64,000 bases of DNA, from assembly GCA_014549065.1 (NCBI GenBank), contig JACDOX010000227.1, forward strand, positions 709,589-773,588, in the 5' to 3' direction. Shown in pieces: positions 1 through 10,835 of the stretch. The translations under genes and the position numbers were made by a program. Below the pieces are notes generated by a model. It had not been told where the DNA came from and made no database searches. It was given only the letters and a program-made list of their open reading frames with translations. Position 1 is the stretch's first letter. Every line of letters starts with the position of its first letter. The stretch is from Cardinalis cardinalis. Taxonomy: Eukaryota; Chordata; Aves; Passeriformes; Cardinalidae.

Positions 1-1407
1 GATCCCTCCTTTTTCAACAATACCAGTTTTAAAGGCATAAATTGCCAGTTTTTNAAATTAATTTCTCCAAACTACTGCTTATCAGAAGCAGCAATCAAAT
101 ACATAATCTAATAGCTAAGCAAGGAAAATAGCAGAGCTGAATTAATTCACCAGGACTTCTGTCACACCTTGTACAGATACACCTTGTAGGTGAATTGTAC
201 ACCTACTAATATGGTAGGGAACAATTTTCAGAAATTGTTTTTCTTACCTCAAGGCTACAGAAATGATGCACTGCATGTCCAGTGTACCTGAAATCTCTGA
301 AGGAACACCCGAGGTGAGATGGGGAAAATCATGTGGCACTCAGAATTCTGAGATGACTTACAAGATAACACTTAATGTTTCTCTTACACAAGGCACATTA
401 GAAGCCNGCTATTTCTAAAATGGGCTTCCAAGAAATCCATTCAAGTGTCNACTCTCAGGTCCTGAAGTACACAGACATTAAGTGATATAAGTGACATGAG
501 AGTCATTACTTTCACACTGACCCAGGGATTAATCATTTCATCTTCCTCTCTCCTCAGCTGGTGGAATTGCCTGGGAAACAACCTGAACTCTCAGTGACCT
601 TTGCTAACTAAACAACACATCCTCAGTGGTTTGGAGCAAAGTAACTACTCAGACCTTGAACCAAGATAGTTTGGACAGCACAAAGAGCTCTACCAACTGC
701 ATTTCCCTCAGTTAGCATGCTGTGAAAAGTTTTGGTTAGCACAAGCTTCTCCAGCCTTTTTTTTCAACTTTTAGTAAACTTATAATGAACTCACAGGCCC
801 GGCCAGGGAAAAGCAGCCACAGGAAATGGGGGAGACAAATAACAGCATCTCTTCCATCATCCTAATTAGCAACAGTGCTGCATCTAAGGTGGAATTTGTT
901 AAGCTCTTACCCTCCCTGTTTACAAACTTAAGCAAAAGGCAAGGAAAAAAAAAAAAAACCCAGAGCCTGTCACATTACTGTAAAAAAAGAGACTGCTAGC
1001 ACTCAAATAATTGTTTATCAAAGGCTATTTAGTCTATTTAATTGCCAGCCCCGAAGAAAAGAAAAAAAAGAAAGAGCTTGCCGGATTTCCATTATTTATT
1101 ATATGTGGAGTGACTCGCTGAAGCACTTGGAAAGATTTACTTCCCAGTGGTCACCTACTTAGATCAAGCACTAAATCACTGCCTCTGTGGCTGGTGTTTG
1201 TTTAGGTGGCAGCAGTTGAGCTGGACCAGCCTCCCCGGCCCCTCGGTGTGTGTGGCCCGTCCGGGGCTGCAGCTGGATCCGCACACAATTCCCACTGTGC
1301 TCCACAGACATTGTTATTCCAGGGTCCTTCCCGACACCCCAGGCACCCCAGACACGGCTCCCAAAGGCAGAGCCACCTGTCCTGAGGGAGGTAAATCACA
1401 AACACGC

Positions 1408-1503
1408 CGGGATTTTCACCCAGCGCGTCGGAATTCTCACAAAAACACATCGGGATTTTCACTGAACCCATCGGGATTTTCACCAAGGGAGTGGGGATTT
1501 TTA
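1408..1503. repeat. 21-22 bp minisatellite
   Basis: Tandem units start at 1408, 1429, 1451 and 1472, with a partial unit from 1493. The shared core is CGGGATTTTCAC (one unit reads CGGAATTCTCAC), followed by 9-10 variable bases. The periods are 21, 22, 21 and 21. The repeat lies in XRCC4 intron 3 within a GC-richer patch at about 1200-1550. Confidence 0.85.
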
Positions 1504-1800
1504 GAGGCACAACTTCTTAGGCTCAGCTGCACATCCTGAGGCATAGCCAGAACCAGTGTNTCTAAAGCCCAGACATCATTATCTCTCCCGACCAACACTT
1601 CAAGATGAATAAGTACTAAAACCCTTATGAACATTCCTTAAGATAAATTATTTTTCTTACTCTGTTACTTCTAAGAATTACAGGCAGCCAAGGCACTACA
1701 AAACAAACATGTTATACAGTGCTCCCTCTAAATCAGACAGGAATTCTTCATGACTTGGGGAAGTTTTCCATCCATTCAAAACCCAAACCATCAGCACTCA

Positions 1801-1860
1801 TCCCTTACAGAAACCTTACATCCCTTACATAAACTTTACATCCCTTACATAAACCTTACA
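1801..1860. repeat. 20 bp x 3 tandem repeat
   Basis: Three consecutive 20-bp units of the form TCCCTTACATAAACCTTACA, with one substitution each in the first two units. The register is exact and there are no indels, so the array is probably young or recently homogenised. Confidence 0.9.
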
Positions 1861-1946
1861 TGCACATCATTATTATATACTGATGATTATATCCACTTTT
1901 TAAATTATATGAAGATACAGGTTTGGTTTTATTCCATCAAAGCAGA

Positions 1947-1982
1947 GCAGGAGTAGGTGTAAGGTGCAGGAGTAGGTGTAAC
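1947..1982. repeat. GCAGGAGTAGGTGTAA direct duplication
   Basis: Two head-to-tail copies of GCAGGAGTAGGTGTAA, offset by 19 bases, about 90 bp downstream of the 20-bp repeat. Confidence 0.8.
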
Positions 1983-4223
1983 ATCCTTTTACAGTTCATG
2001 GAAGGAACCTATTTGCTCATTAANTGAACAATAGGTGAATCAAACACCTTGTTAAGTCATCAAATGTACTACACTGGCAATGCAGATAATTACAATGCAT
2101 TTTTCATTCCAGTCCCTTTCAAAGCAAGGGGCACAGTGGGGCTGCCACCAATTCCTCCAAGAAAACACCTGGGCAGTAAAACAAATTTCCATATCAGAAA
2201 GCTTTTCCCAGTAATATGCCTATGTTTTCCTTTGCTTAACATCACCCCACTATTTTTATTTGCACTCCTACAGACCACCCAACACAGTTTTGGCACATAA
2301 TCAGACTTTATGGAAGCAGAGCTTTAGCAAGATGATACAAAGAAGGTAAAACTTATTTCAAATACCACGGTTTGGTACAGCCACAAAAACCATAAATCAG
2401 GATCTACCTCAGAGATTTGCCAGTCATTAGTCCTACATGGGATGGAGAACTGTGACAGAACTCAGCTCTGGAAATCACGGGCCACAGGTGATCAGCACCA
2501 TGTTCTAGGCAGGTCCCATTAAAAATAGTTAAAATAATCCAATTTGTATATATAAGCATGCATATATTTCTAAAAAATAAGGCAAGGCATGTTATTGATT
2601 TTCTAAGACTACAAAATTTACTCTCAGGCACCCACATACCAATTTCATGCAAAGATTTTGCAATAACTTTTAATTACGTGGATTAACAAGCATTTTACAG
2701 CGCAAAGTGTAACAATGCCTTTTAGAAGTTTTTGCATTTTTTACTAAAAACTGTTAATTATTAAACTGATAATAGATAAGCACTGAGTTTAAGTCATGTT
2801 TAAGCTGCAGAGGAGTTTCTCTAGGCTTCCTCTGCACTGAATTTACATTTAGCTGAGTATCAGCCCTCTGGATGTACAGAGCCCAGGAAGATTAATTTCC
2901 TAATGTGGTGCTGAAAGAGAGAGATCACAAATACTTCCACAGAGAGTTTGCAAAATGTTTGGAACATATTCCATTACACACCTGAAAGCTATTTCTAATA
3001 CTTAATTCTATTATTTAATTCTATACTATTGCTTTGAAAATTTTATAATTTTATTTGTAGGCATTAGTTTAGAATGGAAGGAAAAAGAAAAAAAGNGTGC
3101 ATTTTCACCCAAGAAACCCTATCTTATCTAAAAACATTCTTTCAACACCCAAATTTGAAGGATACATAGGAATCCAGGTTCTTTGTATNTTCAATTTCTT
3201 TGGCCAGATTATTATTTTCCCATATTGACATAAAGTTGTTTTCATACAAGGTAAATTTCTCATAAGCCTTAATTGATTGAAACATGCATTAGGTGACCCC
3301 ACAAACACGAGGATGCTTTCACTTAATAAAAAATACAGAATGTATTTAATCTGCCCTGCATTTAGAACATGTGTGACACAGAGCAGAAACAAAAAAAAAA
3401 AAAAAAAAAGGATTCTTAACCTTACTGCTCTCAATTTCTGAGTAGAGTTTGGTCCTAAACTTTCAACATCTTTGTGAACAATCGAACAGCTCACAAGGTT
3501 TAGGGTCATTATGGCCTTGGGCAAATTCACAGAAATACTTATAATGCAGACTGGTAGACTTACATGCCCTAACTTTTGGCTGCTCGAGAGCCAAACTCAC
3601 CTGAAATTTCCTATACTGCACAAGAAAAGGGGCATGTAAAAGAATAAAAAAAAAAGAAGTACAAACTGGGATATTCACCTTAAAAGTTAGCTGCTTCTTC
3701 AGAAAAGTTTGAACACAGCAAAGCACAACCTGAAATATCCAGAAGNATCTGCAGATACAGATAATACTGGTTTCTTTCCTGCTTTAAGAGAGTCGTTTCC
3801 TTTGCACCCAAGCAAGCAGCATGGAACGACTTTCCCATTTGCAATTTAATGCAACAATTTCAGCCTTAACTTCCAAAATATCTAAAGTAGTTGAAAAGTT
3901 AATTTTAAAACTATCTTTTAGCATTTGAAAATAATCTTGCCTGAATTTTATTTTTTTTTCTAATTTAGGTGAGTAGCACAGAGGGAGGATAAAGAAACAA
4001 CAGAAACAAAAGTGCACAGAAGGATACAGTTTGAAAAGGGCAGCACCCACCCTAAACCATTCACTTTCTTTCTAGCTTGGNCAATGCAAGAGCTCACAAC
4101 ACTCATTGAATCTGGAGTGAGTATCACACAACTGATTTTAAAGACCATAATAAAACACAAAAACACAAAAATGTATTTCATTCTCATGGTTTAACAGTTA
4201 AATTTAAACATTTATCTACTTAC

Positions 4224-4411
4224 AGAGCCGTCTTTCAGGTTCCTTTCATAGGAGAAGTGACAGGCCTTATTCTGCTCATCTCTTGAAATCACAAAGTTGT
4301 ATTTGCCAGTGGACTCTTCTCCAGCTATCAGTGCTTTCCTCAGCTCTTCCACATATTTTTCTCTGTCCATTTCTATATCAGCAGCCTCCCTAGAAATGTC
4401 TGATTCAGACA
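4224..4411 (-). CDS. XRCC4: XRCC4 coding exon 3 (head domain, residues 47-109)
   Basis: 188-bp exon on the minus strand, bounded by a TTTTCTGGTAG acceptor and a TCT|GTAAGT donor. With the single base left by exon 2 it encodes 63 residues, beginning VSESDISREAADIEMDRE and ending NLKDGS. The human counterpart is VSESEISQEADDMAMEKG through NLKDVS. The segment covers the second part of the beta-sandwich head that packs against XLF. Lys65 and Met61 are kept. The position equivalent to human Lys99 (FEKNLKD) is Arg here (YERNLKD). The loop before it, ISRDEQNKACHF, is about four residues longer than the human loop. No stop or frameshift is present. Confidence 0.93.
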
Positions 4412-4497
4412 CTACCAGAAAAAGACATGTGAGGAACAAATAGTCATATGTGTGGGAACAAGCATGTGCATTATACATTACATACAAAGCATCTACT

Positions 4498-4638
4498 AAT
4501 ATACATTTATATATATAAAATACTGTATTTATACATTTTATATATATCCTGCACTATCTATATATATAGATCTTAAAGTATATATATAATTTTTATATAT
4601 ATTATTCAAAAAATATTTATATATATATATATATATCT
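4498..4638. repeat. AT-rich microsatellite
   Basis: Interrupted (TA)n tract ending in a pure (AT) run at about 4618-4637. Confidence 0.85.
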
Positions 4639-4655
4639 GTGTATACAGACACATA

Positions 4656-4705
4656 CTTTAGGTCCCTTCCAACCCAAGGCATTCTGTAATTCTGTGATTC
4701 AATGG
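4656..4705 (+). mobile_element. CR1 LINE 3' end fragment
   Basis: Matches the avian CR1 terminus in plus orientation: CTTTAGGTCCCTTCCAACCC, then ATTCTGTAATTCTGTGATTC, the short terminal repeat typical of CR1. Only about 50 bp remain. It directly abuts the AT microsatellite. Confidence 0.8.
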
Positions 4706-7042
4706 AATATCAGGAGATTATCCTTCCCTTGAACACACACTGGTGTGTCATTTCCACTTGTGGAAATGTAGCAGGAATACTGGGGTTTTCAGAAGTTCTG
4801 TCCCCTTTTCTCCCCTTCTGAAAATTATTTCCTTATTGCTACTGATCCACAATTCTAGTTGTCTAAAGTCACCCAAAACAGTACAGAGTGAAATGTGGAA
4901 TCCCTTGCAGCATGAGGCAAAGAGGGGTAGAAAAAGGTACGTTTGAAATATTTATAAAGGAAGCACTTGTCTGAAACAGTGATTTCAACACTGAGATGAT
5001 AAACTTTCAATAACAGTAAGAAAGTCATAAAGACACTAAAATACTGCATTGTGGGTTTGTTGGGTTTTGGTTTTTTTTTCCTGTATATGCTGCATGTTCC
5101 TTTATGATTTAAAACCAGCAGAACTGATCAATCTTTAGGGAAATATGATATGCATAAATCCAAACAGATGTATTTCTTTAACCCAATACCAANGTAACAC
5201 ACTAGATTACATTGTGTATTTGTGTGCTTCTCCTCTCCTCCCACATTCACTGTTTTCCCTCTCTCCTTAAACAGGACTCCTAACACATTTCATCGTCACA
5301 TTAAACATACAAAACCCATAAAAGACAACTCCATCAGCAGCTCTCACTCTCTCCCTGGTAGGTCTTGCCAAGGAAAATAATCCACAGCACGAGAAACCCA
5401 NAAGGGATTTCCCACAGCAGGAATATTCTGACTGTAGCTTCCCCTCCCTCCACGTTTTGAATTTAAAATGGAAGCAATCTCAAAAATGATGTAATAACTT
5501 TAGAAAGTGACCAAAATGTTTTGTTGAATCAAAGCGCAGATCAGTACAGTAGGAAAGCCTCATGCACAACAACATCAACCCCCAATGAAATTATTCAAGG
5601 GACTGAATAGAAATAGTAAGAATTCAGAAATTTAGTAAGAATAGAAATAGAAATTCAGTAATAATTTCTTAGAAAGGGATCGGATTCTTCCANAACAGAA
5701 AAAAAACTTGCCTTTGGATGAGCACCCAATGCTCACAGCAGAACTATTGTGGGTTTCTTTCTTTCCTCGTTAATGGAGTGAGGTCAGCCTGCTTTCAGTG
5801 CCCCTTTGTTTTGGGAAATCATTATCCTCCAGTCTACCAGATGCAGGAACTCAACAAAANGAGAACTGTGTCCACCTATTTTTTCTATACACTACCAACT
5901 ATAGTGGCACAGCCTTCACTTAAANAATAAGAATCATCTTTTTGTGAATTCTAAACTGGGGATTTTGAAGTCACCTAAGAATGAGAAGAATCTTCAAATA
6001 GAAAAAACAGTATTTGTCGGTGTTAACACCTTTTTGTTTTCAAAATAACTTGACTTTACTCTTGTCAAGCCAAGAAAGAAAAACCTTTCATTATCAAGAA
6101 TCCGGATTGGAATACATGTATTTGCTTTGTGCAGGAAGCCCTGATCAATGGAGTGTTTGAAATGTTAACAGGAATATGGAAGAGCAGATTTAATTTATGT
6201 GCTGATTTTAATTTACATTTATCTAATCTCAGACCTACATGAAAGCCTGCCTGGCTTGTGTAGGAACCGAGGAGGAACAACATCCAGTGGGTAAGGAGAA
6301 CGAAGGAGGAAAGGAGCTACATAGATATGTCTTATAATTCAGACAAGGAGTCCAGAAAATGGTTTTTCCTACAANTTGCTCAAAATTCATAATTTTGTCC
6401 TCCTTTTGAAATATTTTTGTTACTGAGAGAAGGGCTTTTGATCAAGTATTTGACGTTTCTCAAGGACTTTTTTCATTGGGTATGAATGAGAGAATCATGC
6501 ACATATGCAAAGACCCATCCTCTTACTGAGGTTTTAGAGGGGGGAAATATCCCACAGGCTAAGTTTTTCCTACTGATAATTTATTGTCCCTTTTCCTTCC
6601 CAAAAATTCCCTTCATTACAAAATGCAGCTACCTTTGGCTATTTAAATTCCATGAAAATATTTAAAAAACATCTGCAATTAAAGACTTTATGGACTCCAA
6701 TTTGCAAACGGAACTTGCATACACATTTGTTCAAGAATCTGGANAAGACACGGAAGTGTTACTTCAGCATCACTCCAAGAAATTGTACATTCTTGAGGAA
6801 GAACAAAACATTGCATATCCATGTGCTNAATGAATTAGTTTTAGCTTTGACACACAATCTCTCCAGATTTCAAAGTCCTCTGGCCACATCCCAGAAGATC
6901 ATGAACTCCACCTCCTCCATCACTGGGGACAAAATGATCATGAAATTTCCACACAATCTGTGGGACACGGCTTAGAAAGTGTTTTAAAAGGAGCAATTAA
7001 GAGCAGTAGTAATTTAAATTAATGCATTTTTCTTTCCATTAC

Positions 7043-7181
7043 CTGTCCCAGTCCAGGCACACTGACAATCACTAAGAAGTAAACCAAAGCCAGTGCCTAA
7101 ATCCTTTTCCCATGACACCTGTAGAAAATAGGTTGCTTCTGGATCAGAAACTGGATGAATTCTGTTCAAAGTCTTCTCCAT
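7043..7181 (-). CDS. XRCC4: XRCC4 coding exon 2 (start codon, residues 1-46)
   Basis: Contains the XRCC4 start codon. The ATG begins at 7181 on the minus strand and opens MEKTLNRIHPVSDP, aligning without gaps with human MERKISRIHLVSEP; it continues through FLQVSWEK to CAWTGT. 139 coding bases give 46 residues plus one base carried into exon 3, exactly as in human. The 3' donor is GACAG|GTAATG. The exon starts a few bases upstream of the ATG, at 7190 or 7194, because two AG acceptors (AAACAG and GGTAG) are adjacent. The segment forms the first strands of the XRCC4 head domain. Confidence 0.94.
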
Positions 7182-10100
7182 CTTCTTCTCCTACCTGTTT
7201 AAAAAGCAAGATAATCTTGTTATAACCACTGGGGTGATTAACAGCTTTGCATAACTAGCTTGAGGGTTTTGTGTGTGGGGAATATACAAATACAAGCATG
7301 CTTGTAATTTTATTCTACTTTCCTCCCCAAATTCTCTTTGTCAGAGAACTGGTGATACTTGCAAACAGGAAACTGGATTATAATACGTAAGGTTTCAGTG
7401 CCAACAATTAAACATATTTGAATGGTCTCAAATTAAGAAGCTGTCAGGAAGCTGGGGGACAGGAAATTACTACACACAAGCTCTTCCCCATGGCTCTGTT
7501 TTTAACTCACTGCCTGCTATCATCCAAAGTACAGAATATTTAACATAATTCAAAATAATCAATATTCATCTGGAAGACTGCCATGTGAAAGCTGCTACTA
7601 AGCTTCACAGCAAAGCAGAAGGTGTAACAAATGCCAGCAACCCGAAAGTATCTTAAGCACTGGATTCTGCAGAGAACAAAATACATGATGTTACAGGGAA
7701 TATTTTTGCTCTATGGCAAAGCAACTTGGCAACCTGTGCTTGACTTAAGATCTTCTCAAGAATCCCATGTATTTATACACAACCTAAGTGAAGTGACTGA
7801 GAAAAGGCTACATGGTCACTCAGAGANTACAAATAGCATGTAAAAGGAAGAAAAACCCAGATGAGGCATTTAAATTTAAACTACATGCACTGAGTACAAT
7901 GGTGCTTGGGCAGGGATTAAATGCTCTGTGGAGTTTTCCATCTGAAATGCAGCAGTAAATAATCCTGACTAGGATCAGTTCAGGCCCTGAAGGGACTCTG
8001 CTCTCCAAACAAGAGTAGAAGGAAGCTTTTTTTCTTTGATCCTGGACATGGAGAAATAAATTTAGGTACAGATTTAACTACCTTGGCTTCCCCAAAAATT
8101 GGCATTTTCAGGTTAGGAGTAGCAGCTTTAGCTGCAGTTGACTGAACTGTTCGTAACTCTTGCTCTACTCTGCACCCAGTAACATTTCAAAATGCCTCTC
8201 CCTTGCCCAGACAAGTGGATAGCATTCAAAAGTAGCAAAATATATGAATTTAAGCATTGGTTTTCAAGCATAAAGCATTAGTATTTACATCTCTAAACCA
8301 CAATGGCATTTACTATTACAGATGTCATACTCCATCCTTCTATTCCCTGAAAATGCAACAGAAACTAAAATGTTACCAAAACATACATTGAAAAATTAAT
8401 CTCAGTTAAAAAAAAAAAAAAGTTTTCTAGTTCCATCACTAACCAGATGGCCATTTCTGAAAATCTACAGCATGTCTGTGCACCTGTAAGCAAGGACAAA
8501 AAATAAATATTTGGGTGTGGACAGCTGGAACAACGCCTTTGCAATTACTGACTCCAGAAATTAAGGCATTTTAAATATTTGTGGGGCACTAACTGCCTGG
8601 CCATGGGTCAGTAATGAGCACGGGGCAGCAAACACAAGCAATGCATGCTCAAGCACACATGCATGCGCTCTCCTTTGCCTGCCAGATTCCCTTTTGCTTC
8701 TTGTTAACTATGGAAAAACACAGTCTCTCGTGAAATATTTTCAAAGAAATCTTCCTCTGAAAGACAATGTTTTAAAAAATATTTCANTTAGACTGTAAAG
8801 CAGTAGCAGACAACCCGAACAGACAGCACATAGGGTACTGATGCACATATGTGTAGTTCAACAGGAAGGTTTTGCTTGTTTTATGCGATTTTTATCAAAA
8901 AGCAGAGCAGCATTCAGTGAAAAATACCTGCACTAAAGGTTTTCTTATCAACCCAGACTTTTTGTAACAAAAAACAAAGCAAGAGATTTATATTTTTTAT
9001 TTATGTAACGATGAAGCGAATGAAGTGGGAGTCAGTGAGGTCAAGAGTAGCAGAGNAAAGCTGCCTGTTTATTTATTTAAAGATGCACTAACAAGGTCTC
9101 TGAGGCCTGAGACTAAATTCATTTGATACAGTGATACTGGTTTCCCATGCACACACCAGTGTTTCATTACAGNGATGTAGCACAGCTAAAAATGAAAGTT
9201 CTGTTTAGACAGCACTATTGGTACCCCTGTGGTAAAACACAACCTCAACAGAACAAGGAGACACAACCAAGAATAATACCCTGAACATNAAAAAAAATGG
9301 AAAATACAGTTTTNCTGCTTTCCCACATTTTATTGTGCAGCTCTGAAAAAANGCATTTTCAAAGAAAGCATAAAATGAAGATGCTTTTTCTCCCAGCTTT
9401 CACCTCCTCCACAGTGCTCACTGTCCTTTTGAAAGGAGTGTGTTACTTATTAGTGCACGTTTAGGATCTGCCTCTGGAAGAGCTCAGCCAGACTCCATCT
9501 CCAAACCACTCAACTCCTCCAACCCATCAGCAAAAGCTCAAGGACTCCTGGCTGTATACAATGCCTATTGTATACTTCTCTTCAAGAGGAGGGGAAAACC
9601 ACCCTCATGAAAATTAGTCTGACCTACACAGCACAAAAAACCACCACTGCAAACAGTAATGTTGTACCTTACTGCTTTTCTGAAAGCAAAACAATTACAA
9701 CAACAAACTAAAAATCCAAATCCCTTTTCCCCTTATCCCTTTNATGTCCTGAGAACACAGACTTGACTGAAGCGTTCAGTAAATGGATAAGCCACACACA
9801 GTTCAAGCATAAATACANCAAAAAAGACCAAAGGAGTTCCCTACTTATTTAACAACTACCAGTTACCACTAAAGAAATTAAAAATACNGACAATAAAAGA
9901 GGGCATATTCCTTATTCATTCACTGTAAGGTGACTGCATGCACTTCATTCATTCGAAAGGCAACTCTTAATAACAGATGTACAGCAAATAAAACAATCTC
10001 CCCAAACTAACCTGCCCCAATGCACCCACCTACTCACTAAATTCATCACCCCATCAGCTTCCAATGTGTCAAGCTTATGTGACCTTTCACAGTTCAAATA

Positions 10101-10337
10101 CTTCTGCCAGGTAAANATTTCTTTATGAAAGAAAGACAAAAATATAAAGGAGAGGTGAAATCTTATTTTCTCTTTCACGTATTTGGAGTAGAAAGGTAGG
10201 AACTGTGTTTATGCTCAGAAAGGTTAAANCAGTCCCCTGAATTTTTGGAGTGTCACTATTCAGCTGTCCAGCTGTTGGTGAAGCTTGTTAAAACAAAGTA
10301 GAATACAATCATTGCATAAAAGTAGACTGTATTTTTA

Positions 10338-10835
10338 TTGCTACCCAAATTATTGAAACCAGCCCCTCACTATGGCAGCCTAAAAAGCCCCTCTGAGTCC
10401 ATCAGACCAGAGGAGCACCCTCAAGTGCCATTCAGCATCCAGCCCCCGTGGGCTCTTCCCATTCACCACCCCCACAGAATGAGAGCAGTCGGCTCTTTTC
10501 TCCCTGCCCTGGTTATGACAAAGCAAAGCCGCAGAGCCGTTTTGGGGCTGGGGCCACAGAAAGGCAGTGTTCCATCCCTGGGGGGCACAGCACCAGCCCC
10601 TCTCCATGCCAGGGCCCCGGGGCCGGCCTGCAGGTGGGGACAGCGGGGTCCCACCCCAANTGTGTAAATCAGAGGCTTTATTGAGGGCCTTGAACAGTCG
10701 GGGATTGAGCTGTTTATCTTTAGCACTTTGTCCCCGTGGTCTTTGGCTCCTGTGAGCGCCATTAGGCAATGTTTCCCTCTGAGGAGGAATCAGCTGTTGG
10801 CTGGTGCCTCTGCCCTNGGAACAAACAGCGCACAC
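10338..10835. other. GC-richer intronic patch, no recognised gene
   Basis: About 500 bp with distinctly higher GC than the surrounding intron and open frames on both strands (up to about 150 codons on the minus strand). None resembles a known protein, and several are interrupted only by N. The open frames probably reflect base composition. It could be an old CpG cluster or a conserved non-coding element. Confidence 0.4.

Larger units (their letters stand above)
1..4223 (-). other. XRCC4 intron 3 (partial)
   Basis: Intronic sequence running off the left edge, starting at the GTAAGT donor just below 4224. It is AT-rich, with poly-A and poly-T runs and three short tandem repeats listed separately (1408-1503, 1801-1860, 1947-1982). 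A minus-strand open frame of about 140 codons at 3105-3530 contains a run of Phe encoded by poly-A and resembles no protein I know. XRCC4 exon 4, whose human counterpart starts FRLGSFNLEK, was not found. Confidence 0.8.
4412..7042 (-). other. XRCC4 intron 2
   Basis: A 2.6-kb intron between coding exons 2 and 3, AT-rich, with a GTAATG donor and a TTTCTGGTAG acceptor. It contains the AT microsatellite at 4498-4638 and a short CR1 end at 4656-4705. No other gene or RNA was seen. Confidence 0.85.

Noticed and set aside
3105..3530. 141-codon open frame on the minus strand in XRCC4 intron 3
   Set aside because: Depends on a poly-A tract read as poly-Phe; no homology.
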